64,000 bases of DNA. Source: Natrinema hispanicum. Its GTDB lineage: Archaea > Halobacteriota > Halobacteria > Halobacteriales > Natrialbaceae. Under the pieces are notes generated by a model, which did not search any database, was not told the DNA's origin, and saw nothing but the letters and a program-made list of their open reading frames with translations. Positions 24,634-34,037 of the stretch are shown here, piece by piece (positions within the stretch are counted from its first letter, which is position 1; the number at the start of each line of letters is the position of its first letter). Position numbers and translations under genes: made by a program. Where the stretch lies: NCBI RefSeq assembly GCF_004217335.1, contig NZ_SHMP01000008.1, positions 1-64,000 of the forward strand. The letters run 5' to 3'.

Positions 24634-27398
24634 ACACGAACGATCCATCGGACAGTGGTTCCGACGGGCCTAACGACGATCGGGACGGAACGAACGACGA
24701 ACAGACTGAGGAGGTTTCCCCAGAGGAGGCCGAGGAGTTGATCGATGAAATCGAACGCCGACGGTCGCTACAGGGGGTCGCCGCGGTGGCCGTCGCGGCG
24801 ATCGGCATTCTATTTTCGGTCTTCCAGCTGTTTCTGGCCGCACGCGGCTTCTCGTTCACTATTCCGGTTCTGATCGTCGATAATTGGCGGCCCATGCTCT
24901 ACGATTGGGAAATTTCGCTTCAGCTCCTCCAGGCGAACGCGGTCCACGTCTCGTTCGCACTCGTGCTCACGTTCTTGCTGTTCCCGGCGAGTATGGGTGA
25001 TGGGATCGTCACACGCAACCTGGGCCGGGTCGTCCCCGCCGTGTCCCGCAGGCTCGGCGATCGGAACCCTATCACGCGCATTCTCGGGCGCGTTCGAGCC
25101 ACGTTCCGGTGGGCGTTCCTCGATCCCGACCGCGAACGGGTCACGCCGTTCGACCTCCTGTGTATCGTCGCCTCGATCCTCTCGGCGGTCTACTTCCTGA
25201 CGGAGTTCTCCGAAATTCAGGATATGCGAGTGTTCGGACTCACGTTTGGGCGACCGATCACCGAGGTGTACACGTTCCTCCAGCCCGTCCTCGGGGGCGT
25301 TCCGTTCGTCAGCGAGTACTCCTACGCGATGGCACTCGGCGTGATCGGCGTCCTCTTGGTACTCGAGGCCACCCGTCGGACACTCGGCCTGCCGCTCATG
25401 ATCATCGTCGCGACGTTCATCGTCTATGCACGCTGGGGCTACCTCATCAGCGGCGAGACACCCCTTCTCGGCCTGCTCGCGGTCAACGAGTTGACCTGGC
25501 CGAGCATCGTTCAGAACCTCTGGTACAACACCGAAAACGGGGTCTTCGGCATTCCGGTGACGGTGTCGGTGAGCTTTATTTACATCTTCATCCTCTTCGG
25601 TGCGTTCTTGGAGATGAGCGGCGCTGGCCAGTGGTTCATCGACCTCGCGTATGCGGTCACTGGAGAACGCAAGGGTGGCCCAGCGAAGGCGAGCATCCTC
25701 GCAAGCGGCTTCATGGGAACGATCTCGGGGTCGTCGATCGCCAACACGGTCACCACCGGCGCGTTTACGATCCCGCTGATGAAGCGGTCGGGCTACTCAC
25801 CGGAGTTCTCCGGCGCAGTCGAGTCCTCGGCATCGTCCGGCGGGCAGATCTTGCCACCGGTGATGGGCGCTGCCGCGTTCCTGATGGTTCAGTACACGGC
25901 GACGCCGTTCGCGGATATCATCATCCTCGCGACGATTCCGGCGATCGTCTTCTTCTTTGGCGTCTGGGTCATGGTCCATCTCAAGGCAGTCGAAGAGGGG
26001 ATCGGTGGCGTCGCAGACGTCGACACCGTCTCGCTTGGGGCACACCTCAAACGCGGGTGGTTCTACCTCGTCCCGATCGGGTTACTCCTGTACTACCTGA
26101 TCATCGAGCGACTGTCCGTCTCGCGGTCGGCGTGGTTCACGCTCGTCGCGCTCGTCGCGCTGATCGCGCTGGTCTCGGCGTACAACGAGAAAACGCGCGG
26201 ACGGCTTCTCGGGATTTTCGTGGCTATCGTTGGCGTCGAACTGGCGAGTTACGTCGTCGCCGGCGTCCCAGCAACCGGACTCGTCACTGGGGCCGGCGGG
26301 GCTGGAGTCCCCATCGGCGAGGGGATCAACCGTATTATCGCCCAAATCGAGTGGTACGTGATGCTGGCCGGCGTGCTGACGTTGGTATCTCGTCCGGACA
26401 TCGACGCGCCGCTGCTCGACCTCAACCCGGCAGTCCAGACGACCGCTGACTCGATCGGCGATCGAACCGGCCGCGATCTCGGTAATATCCAACTGTTCCG
26501 CCTCGGTACGTTCGTCGTCAAGTCGATGGACGAAGGTGCGCGGACGGCCGTTCCAGTCGTCATCGCCGTTGCAGCAGCTGGCATTATTCCGGGCGTCATC
26601 AGCGTCACCGGACTCGGTCCGAACCTCACGTCGCTGCTACTCGCACTGTCGGGTGGATCGATCGTGGTTATGCTAGTCGTGACGGCCGTCTCAAGCATCA
26701 TCCTCGGAATGGGGATGCCGACGACGGTCACCTACATCATCCTCATCTCGATGCTCGCCACGCCGCTCGTCGAGTTCGGGATTCCGCTGCTTGCCGCCCA
26801 TTTGTTCATCCTCTACTTCGGCGTTATCGCTGACATCACACCCCCGGTGGCTGTCGCCGCCTATGCCGCGAGCGGAGTCGCCAAGTCGGACCCGTTCGAG
26901 ACAGGCGTAAAGGCGTTCTCGCTGTCGCTGAACAAGGCGATTGTCCCCTTCGCGTTCGTCCTCGCACCCGGAATCGTACTGCTTCGTGAGAAGGCCAACG
27001 CCGACGAGTTGCCGATCCGCGAGCAGTATCGTGTCATCGGCTTCAGCGACCTCGCGGAATTGTCGTACTCCGTTCCGGAGATCGTCGTTCCCGTCCTCGG
27101 TGTCTTCCTCGGGGTGATTGCCCTGGGTGCGACCGTCATCGGGACGCTGTATACGAGCGTCAATCGCGCCGAACGGACCGGCTTCGCGATCAGTTCACTG
27201 CTGCTGATGGCACCGCGGCTGCTTTCAGCATCGGTGTTCGATCTCCTCGGCATCGCCGGCATCACTGTCTCGGTCGACGCGCTCCTCCTCGATCTCACGC
27301 TTCGCGGCCTCGGGTTCGCGCTGTTCGCCGTCCTCGTTGTCAAAAACCACCGCGAGGCGACGAACATTCCTGAGACGAGACAGGCCACCGTGGGCTGA
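24630..27398 (+). CDS. TRAP transporter fused permease (DctQ-DctM type)
   Basis: A 922-residue membrane protein that combines the small (DctQ) and large (DctM) TRAP permease parts, as is usual for TAXI systems. After a hydrophilic acidic N-terminus of about 45 residues come about 20 hydrophobic segments. Family motifs include FMGTISGSSIANTVTTGAFTIP, SSASSGGQILPPVMGAAAF, LGMGMPTTVTYII and ADITPPVAVAAYAASGVAK. It imports the substrate bound by the upstream lipoprotein, driven by a sodium or proton gradient. It overlaps the DUF1850 gene by four bases. Confidence 0.93.
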   Translation: MNTNDPSDSGSDGPNDDRDGTNDEQTEEVSPEEAEELIDEIERRRSLQGVAAVAVAAIGILFSVFQLFLAARGFSFTIPVLIVDNWRPMLYDWEISLQLLQANAVHVSFALVLTFLLFPASMGDGIVTRNLGRVVPAVSRRLGDRNPITRILGRVRATFRWAFLDPDRERVTPFDLLCIVASILSAVYFLTEFSEIQDMRVFGLTFGRPITEVYTFLQPVLGGVPFVSEYSYAMALGVIGVLLVLEATRRTLGLPLMIIVATFIVYARWGYLISGETPLLGLLAVNELTWPSIVQNLWYNTENGVFGIPVTVSVSFIYIFILFGAFLEMSGAGQWFIDLAYAVTGERKGGPAKASILASGFMGTISGSSIANTVTTGAFTIPLMKRSGYSPEFSGAVESSASSGGQILPPVMGAAAFLMVQYTATPFADIIILATIPAIVFFFGVWVMVHLKAVEEGIGGVADVDTVSLGAHLKRGWFYLVPIGLLLYYLIIERLSVSRSAWFTLVALVALIALVSAYNEKTRGRLLGIFVAIVGVELASYVVAGVPATGLVTGAGGAGVPIGEGINRIIAQIEWYVMLAGVLTLVSRPDIDAPLLDLNPAVQTTADSIGDRTGRDLGNIQLFRLGTFVVKSMDEGARTAVPVVIAVAAAGIIPGVISVTGLGPNLTSLLLALSGGSIVVMLVVTAVSSIILGMGMPTTVTYIILISMLATPLVEFGIPLLAAHLFILYFGVIADITPPVAVAAYAASGVAKSDPFETGVKAFSLSLNKAIVPFAFVLAPGIVLLREKANADELPIREQYRVIGFSDLAELSYSVPEIVVPVLGVFLGVIALGATVIGTLYTSVNRAERTGFAISSLLLMAPRLLSASVFDLLGIAGITVSVDALLLDLTLRGLGFALFAVLVVKNHREATNIPETRQATVG

Positions 27399-27518
27399 AT
27401 CCCAGAACGGACGATGCGCTGCACCGACAGCGGCTCTCGAGGCAATTCAGTTACAGGCCGTCGGCGCTCCATTGGCATATCGCTCGATCTGGAGGGGAAC
27501 TCACGACGCTCGAGTCCA

Positions 27519-28391
27519 CTAGCCGACCGTCAAGACGGGAATCGACGAGCGTCGGACGACGCGTGCCGTCGTGCTGCCGAGCAATCGACCGGTTCCGACG
27601 GTTCGGCCACGCGTTCCCATCGCAACGAGGTCGGCATCGACCGCCGACGCCGCCTCGAGGAGTTCCGCTGTTGGCTCGCCGCGACGGACAGCGGTCGTCA
27701 CGGAGAGATCCCGATCGCGTGCCATGGTTTCGATCGTCTCCGTCGCCTTGCGGCCACCCTCTTTGAGAGAGCCAATGATGCTCCGTGACGTATCCTCGAG
27801 ATCGTACGGCATCGGATCGACCACGTAGACGACGTGGACGTCGGCGTCGTACTTCTCGGCGACGTCGAGTGCCGTTTCCGCGGCGCGTTCGGCGACATCG
27901 CTCCCGTCGGTCGGAATCACCACCTGCTCGTACGGTCCCGCCGCCGCTGTCTCGCGGTCATCACCCAGCCGGACCGAAAGCACCGGCACGTCAGCGAGCG
28001 TGAGGACGCGTTCAGTCGTACTTCCCAAGCGAGCGCGATCAGCGCCAGTCCGACCGTGCGTCCCCATCACGATGAGATCGACGTCGTGTTCGTCCGTGTA
28101 CGCGAGGATCTCCTGATGCGGGACTCCCTCGCGTACCTCTCGAGCAGCCGTCAGGTCGGCGTCCGCAGCACGATCCGTAATCCGGATCGTCGCCTCGCGT
28201 CCCCGTCGTTCGGATGGTGCATAGAGTTCTTCGCGATCGGATCCGGCGATTCCTGCGGGCTCAGCACCGGTATCGACGACGTAGAGTGTGTGCACGGCCG
28301 CGCCGTAGGTCCGAGCAAACTCGATTGCATGACCGATCGTCGCTTCGGCACCAGCACTACCGTCGGTCGGGACGAGCATCGTGCTGAACAT
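27519..28391 (-). CDS. Tandem UspA universal stress protein
   Basis: A 290-residue protein with two UspA domains (about 1-140 and 148-290). Each has the N-terminal LVPTDGS/VIPTDGS strand and the ATP-binding G-2x-G-9x-G(S/T) motif: GTHGRTGADRARLGSTTERV in domain 1 and GTRGRTVGTGRLLGSTTARV in domain 2. UspA proteins help cells survive stress; this type binds ATP. An ATG at 28391 is preferred, with 28418 as an alternative. It is the first of six UspA genes in the stress island. Confidence 0.9.
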   Translation of the reverse strand: MFSTMLVPTDGSAGAEATIGHAIEFARTYGAAVHTLYVVDTGAEPAGIAGSDREELYAPSERRGREATIRITDRAADADLTAAREVREGVPHQEILAYTDEHDVDLIVMGTHGRTGADRARLGSTTERVLTLADVPVLSVRLGDDRETAAAGPYEQVVIPTDGSDVAERAAETALDVAEKYDADVHVVYVVDPMPYDLEDTSRSIIGSLKEGGRKATETIETMARDRDLSVTTAVRRGEPTAELLEAASAVDADLVAMGTRGRTVGTGRLLGSTTARVVRRSSIPVLTVG

Positions 28392-28485
28392 GGCCGGTCG
28401 TTCGACCTGAACGGGCATCAAACGCACCCACACGTTTCGCGATCGTGACACGACGGCTGGCTGCCAGCAGACGAGCGATCCGCAC

Positions 28486-28932
28486 TCACCGAATCACGGT
28501 GACCGGAACCGGGACGCGACGGACGACGGTTTCGGTGACGCTTCCATAGAGCGGCCGCCGTTCGTCCAGTCGGCCGTGAGAGCCGATGACGACGTGATCG
28601 ACGTCTTCGACCGTCGCATACTCGACGATGAGTCGCTTCGGATCACCAATATCCGAGTCGGTCACGACCGACCGATCGTACTCGTCGGCGACGTCGGTGA
28701 CCTCCGCAAAGAGCTGGTCGGTGGCGTTGTCGACGGCACGGTCCCACGCTGCGGTCCCGATCATCGGTTCGTACGTCGAGTCGAGGCCCTCGAGCGTCCC
28801 GTAGTCGGGCCTGAACAAGTCGACAACGTGGTACGCGACGATCGCTGCGTCCGGGAACTCCCGAAACGCATGCCGGAGTGCGTCGAACGATAACGGCGAG
28901 CCATCGACAGGAACGAGCACTGTCCGCGACAT
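28486..28932 (-). CDS. Single-domain UspA universal stress protein
   Basis: A 148-residue UspA protein starting MSRTVLVPVDGSPLSFDAL and ending with the nucleotide-binding stretch GSHGRLDERRPLYGSVTETVVRRV. The spacing between glycines is altered (GRLDERRPLYGS), so ATP binding is likely but not certain. It lies about 95 bp upstream of the tandem UspA gene on the same strand. Confidence 0.88.
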   Translation of the reverse strand: MSRTVLVPVDGSPLSFDALRHAFREFPDAAIVAYHVVDLFRPDYGTLEGLDSTYEPMIGTAAWDRAVDNATDQLFAEVTDVADEYDRSVVTDSDIGDPKRLIVEYATVEDVDHVVIGSHGRLDERRPLYGSVTETVVRRVPVPVTVIR

Positions 28933-28987
28933 ACACACTGCTTTCCCACGGAGTGCTATAATCTCCTGGGGCACGTACACGCTCGAG

Positions 28988-29260
28988 ATGGCATCGATCG
29001 AGCTCCCCGATCCCGAAAGCGACGGATCGACGAGCGTCGAACGGGCGATCGCGACCAGGGAAAGCCGCCGGGCGTTTGCCGGGACACCGATCGACATCGA
29101 CGACGTGGCACCGCTCCTGTGGACGGCACAGGGACGAACGCACGTTCGAGACGGCGTCGAGTTACGCGCCGCACCAAGCGCTGGCGCGACGTCTCCGCTT
29201 ACCGTCGGTCTCGAGATTGGGCCGAACGGAAGCGAGAAGAATCATATACGAGAGCTATGA
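28988..29260 (+). pseudogene. N-terminal fragment of a SagB-type nitroreductase
   Basis: A 90-residue frame. The first 70 residues match the start of SagB-type dehydrogenases/nitroreductases: ERAIATRESRRAF, then PLLWTAQG, then RAAPSAGATSPL. The family is about 200 residues; homology stops at the SAGA motif and the frame soon ends at a TGA overlapping the next ATG. The FMN-binding C-terminal half is absent, so it is almost certainly inactive. The join to the PEBP gene looks like a deletion. Confidence 0.65.
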
Positions 29261-29865
29261 GACGAAAGCGTTCAGAAATTACCCGGCGGGACCTCTCTGT
29301 CGCGCTCGCACTCGGAATTGCTGGCTGCATCGATCGGAGCGACGACGGCGGCAGTGACGAGACCGAAGAAGCAGAAGCGAACAACCCCGCACTTTCAGAG
29401 GCGACCCAAGAAGGCGACCTGCGGCTTACGAGCCCTGTTTTCGACGACGGCGAGGGAATTCCCGACGAATACGGATACGACGAGGCGAACGTCAATCCCC
29501 CGCTCGAAATCGGCGGCGTTCCGGACGACGCCGAATCGCTCGTGCTCGTGATGGACGATCCCGACGCAGTCGAACCAGCAGGTCAGATCTGGGTTCACTG
29601 GCTGGTGTGGAACATTCCACTGGAGACGTCGACGATACCGGAGGGGTGGAATCCCATCGACGCCGTCGAAGGCGAGACCGATTTCGACGACATCGGGTAC
29701 AGTGGCCCGAACCCGCCCGATGAGACACACACCTACCGGATCAAACTGTACGCGCTAGATACCGTCCTCGACCTCGAGGAGGGGTCGACGGTCGACGCCC
29801 TCGGTGAGGCGATGGACGGACACGTCGTCGCTCGGACGCAGTTGACCGGCACATACGCGCCGTGA
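29257..29865 (+). CDS. PEBP family (YbhB/YbcL) Tat lipoprotein
   Basis: A 202-residue protein. The N-terminus has a twin-arginine stretch and lipobox (TRRDLSVALALGIAGC), so it should be exported and lipid-anchored. The mature domain has YbhB/YbcL motifs: LTSPVFDDGEGIPDEY, NVNPPLEIGGVPDDAESLVLVMDDPDA, WVHWLVWNIP, YSGPNPPDETHTYRIKLYAL. Bacterial and archaeal PEBP proteins bind phospholipids or act on signalling; the role here is unknown. The ATG overlaps the stop of the nitroreductase fragment (ATGA). Confidence 0.88.
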   Translation: MRRKRSEITRRDLSVALALGIAGCIDRSDDGGSDETEEAEANNPALSEATQEGDLRLTSPVFDDGEGIPDEYGYDEANVNPPLEIGGVPDDAESLVLVMDDPDAVEPAGQIWVHWLVWNIPLETSTIPEGWNPIDAVEGETDFDDIGYSGPNPPDETHTYRIKLYALDTVLDLEEGSTVDALGEAMDGHVVARTQLTGTYAP

Positions 29866-29916
29866 GCCTCACTCGCGGAGACGCCCCGGCCAAATTCTGT
29901 TCGGCCGCTGGATCGG

Positions 29917-31134
29917 TTATTCCTCGAGCAGCCACCCGAACCGTTTCTCCCAGAACTCCGCGCTCGGGGGCTTCTTGCTTCGGCCGTGTGTCTTCTGGTC
30001 GCGGATCTGTCGCTCCAGCACCTCGCGAGCCTCATTGAGCGCGTGACTCGCGCCGTATCCTTCACCAGAGGCGATGTAGAGCCCCCGATCGGTATGCAAT
30101 CGGATGCGAGCGAGCAGGAGTGGCCGCCCGCGACGTGTCTCGTCGTGCTCGTGGAGGTGGATCTTTGCGTCGAGGACGTTCATCCCGTGGTCTCTGTCGT
30201 CGAACTTCTCGACCATTGCGACGATCTCGTCGTAGGTCGCGTCGTCTATCAGCTCAGTCCCGTAGACCTGGACGCCTCGATTCCCGCCTGCTTCCCACGT
30301 CAGCGAGTCGAGGACATCGGTCTTCGTGACGATCCCATAGGGCTGTCCGTTCGACGTCACCACCAGCGACGAGCCACCGACCTCGAACATCTCTTCGACG
30401 GCCGTCTCGAGCGTTTCAGTCGGCGGGATCGTACGCACCGGCGAGGCCATGACGTCCCGAATCGGGAGATCGAGAATCCGTGCCGGCTCGCCCTCTCGAG
30501 CGCCGAAGCCACCGCGCCGTGAGCGACCAGTGCTCGAGGAGATTTCGCCGCCGAACGGGTCTGTCCCGCCCGCATCGCCGCCCTTGCTCTGGACCTCTGC
30601 TCGGACCGTCAGGTCGGTCACATCGTAGAGACTGAGGATACCAGTTGCCGAATTCCCGTCGACGACCGGGAGGTGCGTGATCTTGTTTTGCCGGAAGACG
30701 TTGAGCGCCTCACCGAGTGTCGATGCCGGATCGAGCACGACGAGATCGCTCGAATACGCCTCGGCGACGGTCGCGGCGTCAAGATATGGCTTGACCTTCT
30801 GAAGAATTGCATCGACGGTGACGACGCCGATCAGTTCCCGTCCCTCGAATACCGGCAGGAGCTGTGAGTCGCTCTCGATCATGAGCTGTGCGACTTTGCG
30901 GATATCCTCGTCGGGCGCGAGTCGGGGAACGTGCCAGACCAGCGACCCGAGCTTTTCGTCGGGTTGGCGATGCGATGTCGCGAGTTGTCGTCTGGTGACG
31001 ACCCCTTCGAACTCGGTGTCCCGTATCAGGACACCCTTGACGTCGGAATCTTCGAACGTCCCGACGAGCTTCGAAACTGGTGTATCTGGCGTGAATTCGA
31101 CGTAGTCGTCCGAAACGATGTCAGCGATGTCCAT
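29917..31134 (-). CDS. CBS-domain protein with C-terminal ribosome-hibernation-like domain
   Basis: A 405-residue cytoplasmic protein. Four CBS repeats are visible: from residue 1, about 62-115 (LAPDEDIRKVAQLMI...GVVTVDAIL), about 125-180 (DPASTLGEALNVFRQNKITHLPVV) and about 225-285 (MASPVRTIPPTETLETAVEEM). They would bind adenine nucleotides. A Gly/Ser/Arg-rich linker of about 40 residues separates the third and fourth. The last 100 residues (NVLDAKIHLHEHDETRRG, then ASGEGYGASHALNEAREVLERQI) have the alternating pattern of the S30AE/HPF ribosome-hibernation domain. It may link energy state to ribosome dormancy. Confidence 0.8.
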   Translation of the reverse strand: MDIADIVSDDYVEFTPDTPVSKLVGTFEDSDVKGVLIRDTEFEGVVTRRQLATSHRQPDEKLGSLVWHVPRLAPDEDIRKVAQLMIESDSQLLPVFEGRELIGVVTVDAILQKVKPYLDAATVAEAYSSDLVVLDPASTLGEALNVFRQNKITHLPVVDGNSATGILSLYDVTDLTVRAEVQSKGGDAGGTDPFGGEISSSTGRSRRGGFGAREGEPARILDLPIRDVMASPVRTIPPTETLETAVEEMFEVGGSSLVVTSNGQPYGIVTKTDVLDSLTWEAGGNRGVQVYGTELIDDATYDEIVAMVEKFDDRDHGMNVLDAKIHLHEHDETRRGRPLLLARIRLHTDRGLYIASGEGYGASHALNEAREVLERQIRDQKTHGRSKKPPSAEFWEKRFGWLLEE

Positions 31135-31278
31135 GGGTGTTGGTGTGTGTCCGCTCGAGTGGTCGATCTGTCGTCCGATGCGACTGTGCTGCTTGCAGCT
31201 GCGTGTGGTGTCTGTCTCCCACGTCCTCGATGAGTCGTCTCGGGATCCCAAATCGAGACGTGGGTCGTCGTATTTTGC

Positions 31279-31923
31279 TCATGTCTCTGACTCCAGATAT
31301 TCCATCGCTTCCTCGTCGGACACTTGCGCGAAGTTCTCGTAGAACTGCCCGACGCCCCGGAAGCCACTGGGCGTCTCGAGACAGATGACGTCGTCAGCTT
31401 CATCCTGCAATTCGGTAATCGTACTCGGCGGGCCGACTGGCACTGCAAGCACGATGCGCTCGGCGTCCGTGTTCTGAAGGCGCTTGAGACACGCTCTGAC
31501 AGTCGATCCCGTTGCCACGCCGTCGTCGACGACGACGACAGTCTTATCCGTCAGGTCGGGTTCCGACCGGTCGCCACGATAGCGGTCGGCCTTTTGACGC
31601 GCGTTCGCTGCTTCCGTCTCACGCATTTCCTGGAAGTAGTCTTCATCGGCGCTCGTCCCCCGAAACGCTGTTTCGTTCCGCCAGACGCTCCCGTCGCTTG
31701 CGACAGCCCCGATCGCATACTCCGGGTTCCCCGGGGCACCGATCTTTTTTGCGACGACGATATCGAGGGGGACATCGAGTGCATCGGCAACTGCACGCCC
31801 GAGCGGAAGGCCGCCCCGCGGGATGGCGAGTGCGATATCCGCGTCGAGCTCCCGCTCACGGAGCGCCGTTGCGAGTTGCTCACCCGCAGCAGTTCGGTCG
31901 GTAAATCGACGAGCTCCTCCCAT
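31279..31923 (-). CDS. Phosphoribosyltransferase (stress-island type), copy 1
   Basis: A 214-residue type I phosphoribosyltransferase. FTDRTAAGEQLATAL opens the domain, ALAIPRGGLPLGRAVADAL and VAKKIGAPGNPEYAIGAV follow, and the PRPP-binding loop is VVVVDDGVATGSTV. The substrate base is not identifiable. In Mycobacterium a homologous domain (Rv0571c, and fused to erythromycin esterase in Rv2030c) belongs to the dormancy regulon. Here an erythromycin esterase fragment lies just upstream on the same strand. About 70% similar to the copy at 47.1 kb by eye. Confidence 0.85.
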   Translation of the reverse strand: MGGARRFTDRTAAGEQLATALRERELDADIALAIPRGGLPLGRAVADALDVPLDIVVAKKIGAPGNPEYAIGAVASDGSVWRNETAFRGTSADEDYFQEMRETEAANARQKADRYRGDRSEPDLTDKTVVVVDDGVATGSTVRACLKRLQNTDAERIVLAVPVGPPSTITELQDEADDVICLETPSGFRGVGQFYENFAQVSDEEAMEYLESET

Positions 31924-32075
31924 CGGATCATCGAACGAGGGACAGTAGCATATAACATAGGTGTGTCTCGACAAGCCATGGCAGGCGCGGCACAGCGCGC
32001 TGGCTACTCACCACCAGTATCAGCGAGCATCGACACTAGCGTTCGCCCGTGTCGATAATGCCGTGCTGTTCGAAG

Positions 32076-32188
32076 TGAACCGCCTCGGGGTCAAGTCGTT
32101 CGAGAATCTTCGATTCTCGTGATCACGAAAATCTTCGATTTTCGGACGACCCCGAGGCACTCGGCCTGCTCCGCCTGTAGAACTCGGA
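32076..32188. repeat. GC-rich hairpin repeat (family 3), long copy with nested hairpins
   Basis: Starts GTGAACCGCCTCGGGGTCAA and ends GACCCCGAGGC plus ACTCGGCCTGCTCCGCCTGTAGAA. Between the arms lie two small perfect hairpins, GAGAATCTTCGATTCTC and GAAAATCTTCGATTTTC, joined by the palindrome GTGATCAC. It interrupts the erythromycin esterase fragment. It could be a non-autonomous IS200/IS605-like element. Confidence 0.6.
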
Positions 32189-32362
32189 CGTTCCATGGGT
32201 AGCATCCCCGATCAGCACGTATTTCCTGTCGCCGAATCGCTCGACGAGTTGGTCAAGGTCGGCCGGGCTCGTCAGGTCGTGTCCAACTGACCGAACGTCG
32301 GACACAGCAGCCTCGATATCGGTGGACGCTCGCCATGCTGTTCTGTCGTGAATCTCGTTCAT
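32170..32362 (-). pseudogene. N-terminal fragment of erythromycin esterase family protein
   Basis: From the ATG at 32362, about 63 residues match the family start, including DLDQLVERFGDRKYVLIGDA followed by THGTSEFYR, which contains the first active-site motif (usually GEATHGT). Homology stops abruptly at the GC-rich hairpin element and the frame ends within it at 32123. The rest of the roughly 400-residue enzyme is missing, so the gene is dead, most likely through insertion plus deletion. Confidence 0.65.
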
Positions 32363-32479
32363 CGTCTTAGCCAGTGGCTTTCGCACACGCAATGAGTGGT
32401 GTCGTCGTTCTGTTCTCCCCTCTCGCTCATCGCAACCGATGGTCGCGAACAGGAGAGTGTGGGCAGCGTGTCGCAGTTG

Positions 32480-32794
32480 TCATTCGTACTCGAACCCGTG
32501 TAGCTCGTATCGATAGGTTCGCGCCGCTTTTTTGACGACGAGATACTGTGTGCCACCCGCTTGCTCGAGGCTGTCGAAGTGGCTCCCGAGATTACCGGGA
32601 TTCAACGACGGTGCGTCGCCGTCAAGGGCGAACCGAAGGACGGCTTTCGGTTGGCGAACGTCGTCGACTTGCTTCGCTTCGACCGCAAGCATGGTACCAG
32701 TGTTCCCGACATCGACTGTCCCGGTAAGTTCCCACGTGTGGTCGCCGTACTGTAGTTCCGTTCCGCTGAGTTCCGGCCACTGTGTCTCGTCCAT
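32480..32794 (-). CDS. Conserved-looking haloarchaeal hypothetical protein, 104 residues
   Basis: From the ATG at 32794 the product begins MDETQWPELSGTELQYGDHT and has a beta-strand-rich pattern (WELTGTVDVGN, TMLAVEAKQVDD, AVLRFALDGD, QYLVVKKAARTYRYELHG). Codon use and acidity fit a real gene. No domain is recognised. It lies between the esterase remnant and a UspA gene transcribed divergently. Confidence 0.6.
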   Translation of the reverse strand: MDETQWPELSGTELQYGDHTWELTGTVDVGNTGTMLAVEAKQVDDVRQPKAVLRFALDGDAPSLNPGNLGSHFDSLEQAGGTQYLVVKKAARTYRYELHGFEYE

Positions 32795-32983
32795 GCCACT
32801 ACATACCAGAAAGATCCCAATCGTCTTTTCGGTTGTCAGGTGTTCTAGGTTTTCGTCGTCTTGAATCGTGCCGTCCCGTCGACTCGAGTGACCTGTCACC
32901 CGGCAATGGACGCGACTTGATGGTCAGCCACCGAAGACGGTGACCCCCTACAATTATTCGGCGAGTCGGTGAACAGCAATGCA

Positions 32984-33901
32984 ATGCCGTGGGCAACCCA
33001 GTCGATCGATGCGGTGTTGCTACCGACAGACGGGAGCGATGGCGCGCTCGCAGGCGCAAAGCGTGGTATCGACCTGGCCGCTACAGTGGACGCGGAGATC
33101 CACGTCCTCTCGGTCGCCGACACGACGGACTTCGATGATCTCTCGTTGGTTCTCGACGCCGACGCGGTAGCAGAGGAACGAGACGCGCTCGAAGCCGACG
33201 CCGAGGAAGCCGTCGAAACCGTGGCAACGATCGCTCAGGAACAGGCCCCTGACCTCGAGGTCACGACGACGATCGAACGAGGCACGCCGTTTGAGTGTAT
33301 CGACGACTACGTCGATGCGGCCGACATCGATCTCATCGCGATGGGAACGAAAGGCCGGACGGGACTCGAGCGGGTCGTCCTCGGGAGTGTGACCGAAAAC
33401 GTCCTTCGGACGGTCGGCATTCCAGTGCTGGTCGTTCCACCGGCGGCGGAGAACGTCTCACTCACTCGGGAGACCGCTGCGCACATTCTCCTTCCAACGG
33501 ACGGAAGCGAGGGCGCAGCGGCTGCCGTCGACTGGGGCGTCCATCTCGCGGACGTCTTCGACTCGATGGTGCATGCGCTGTACTCGGCCGACACGAGCCG
33601 ACTGACGATGGGATCGAAGCCGAGTACGATCCTATCCGAACTCGAGCGCACAGGCGAGACCGCGCTCGAATCGGTTCGTGAACGTGCGAAAGCGAGCGGT
33701 GTTAGCGTTACAGGAACCGTCGCAAACGGGCCACCGGCGAAAGTCATTCTAGAGTATGCCGATGAGAAAGCTGTCAATATAATCGTGATCGGAACGCACG
33801 GTCGCTCCGGACTCGAGCGTCACCTTCTGGGGAGTGTCACGGAAAAGGTCGTCCGGAACGCTGACGTCCCTGTGGTTTGTGTCCCGATGCCCAACGAATG
33901 A
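32984..33901 (+). CDS. Tandem UspA universal stress protein
   Basis: About 305 residues with two UspA domains. Domain 1 begins VLLPTDGSDGALAGA and has GTKGRTGLERVVLGSVTENV; domain 2 begins ILLPTDGSEGAAAAV and has GTHGRSGLERHLLGSVTEKV. Both nucleotide-binding motifs (G-2x-G-9x-G-S) are intact, so ATP binding is expected. An in-frame GTG at 32969 is an alternative start. Confidence 0.9.
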   Translation: MPWATQSIDAVLLPTDGSDGALAGAKRGIDLAATVDAEIHVLSVADTTDFDDLSLVLDADAVAEERDALEADAEEAVETVATIAQEQAPDLEVTTTIERGTPFECIDDYVDAADIDLIAMGTKGRTGLERVVLGSVTENVLRTVGIPVLVVPPAAENVSLTRETAAHILLPTDGSEGAAAAVDWGVHLADVFDSMVHALYSADTSRLTMGSKPSTILSELERTGETALESVRERAKASGVSVTGTVANGPPAKVILEYADEKAVNIIVIGTHGRSGLERHLLGSVTEKVVRNADVPVVCVPMPNE

Positions 33902-34037
33902 CAGCGCGGCCGAGCGCAGCTCGGCTAGATATATCGGTTGCACTGGTTGAGTTCCCCCGTCGGTTTGCGCGAGTTGGCTGCTCACACTCGGCGGTGGCAG
34001 CGCAACTGCCAGCCAAACTTCCTCGGATGGTCGTCGG

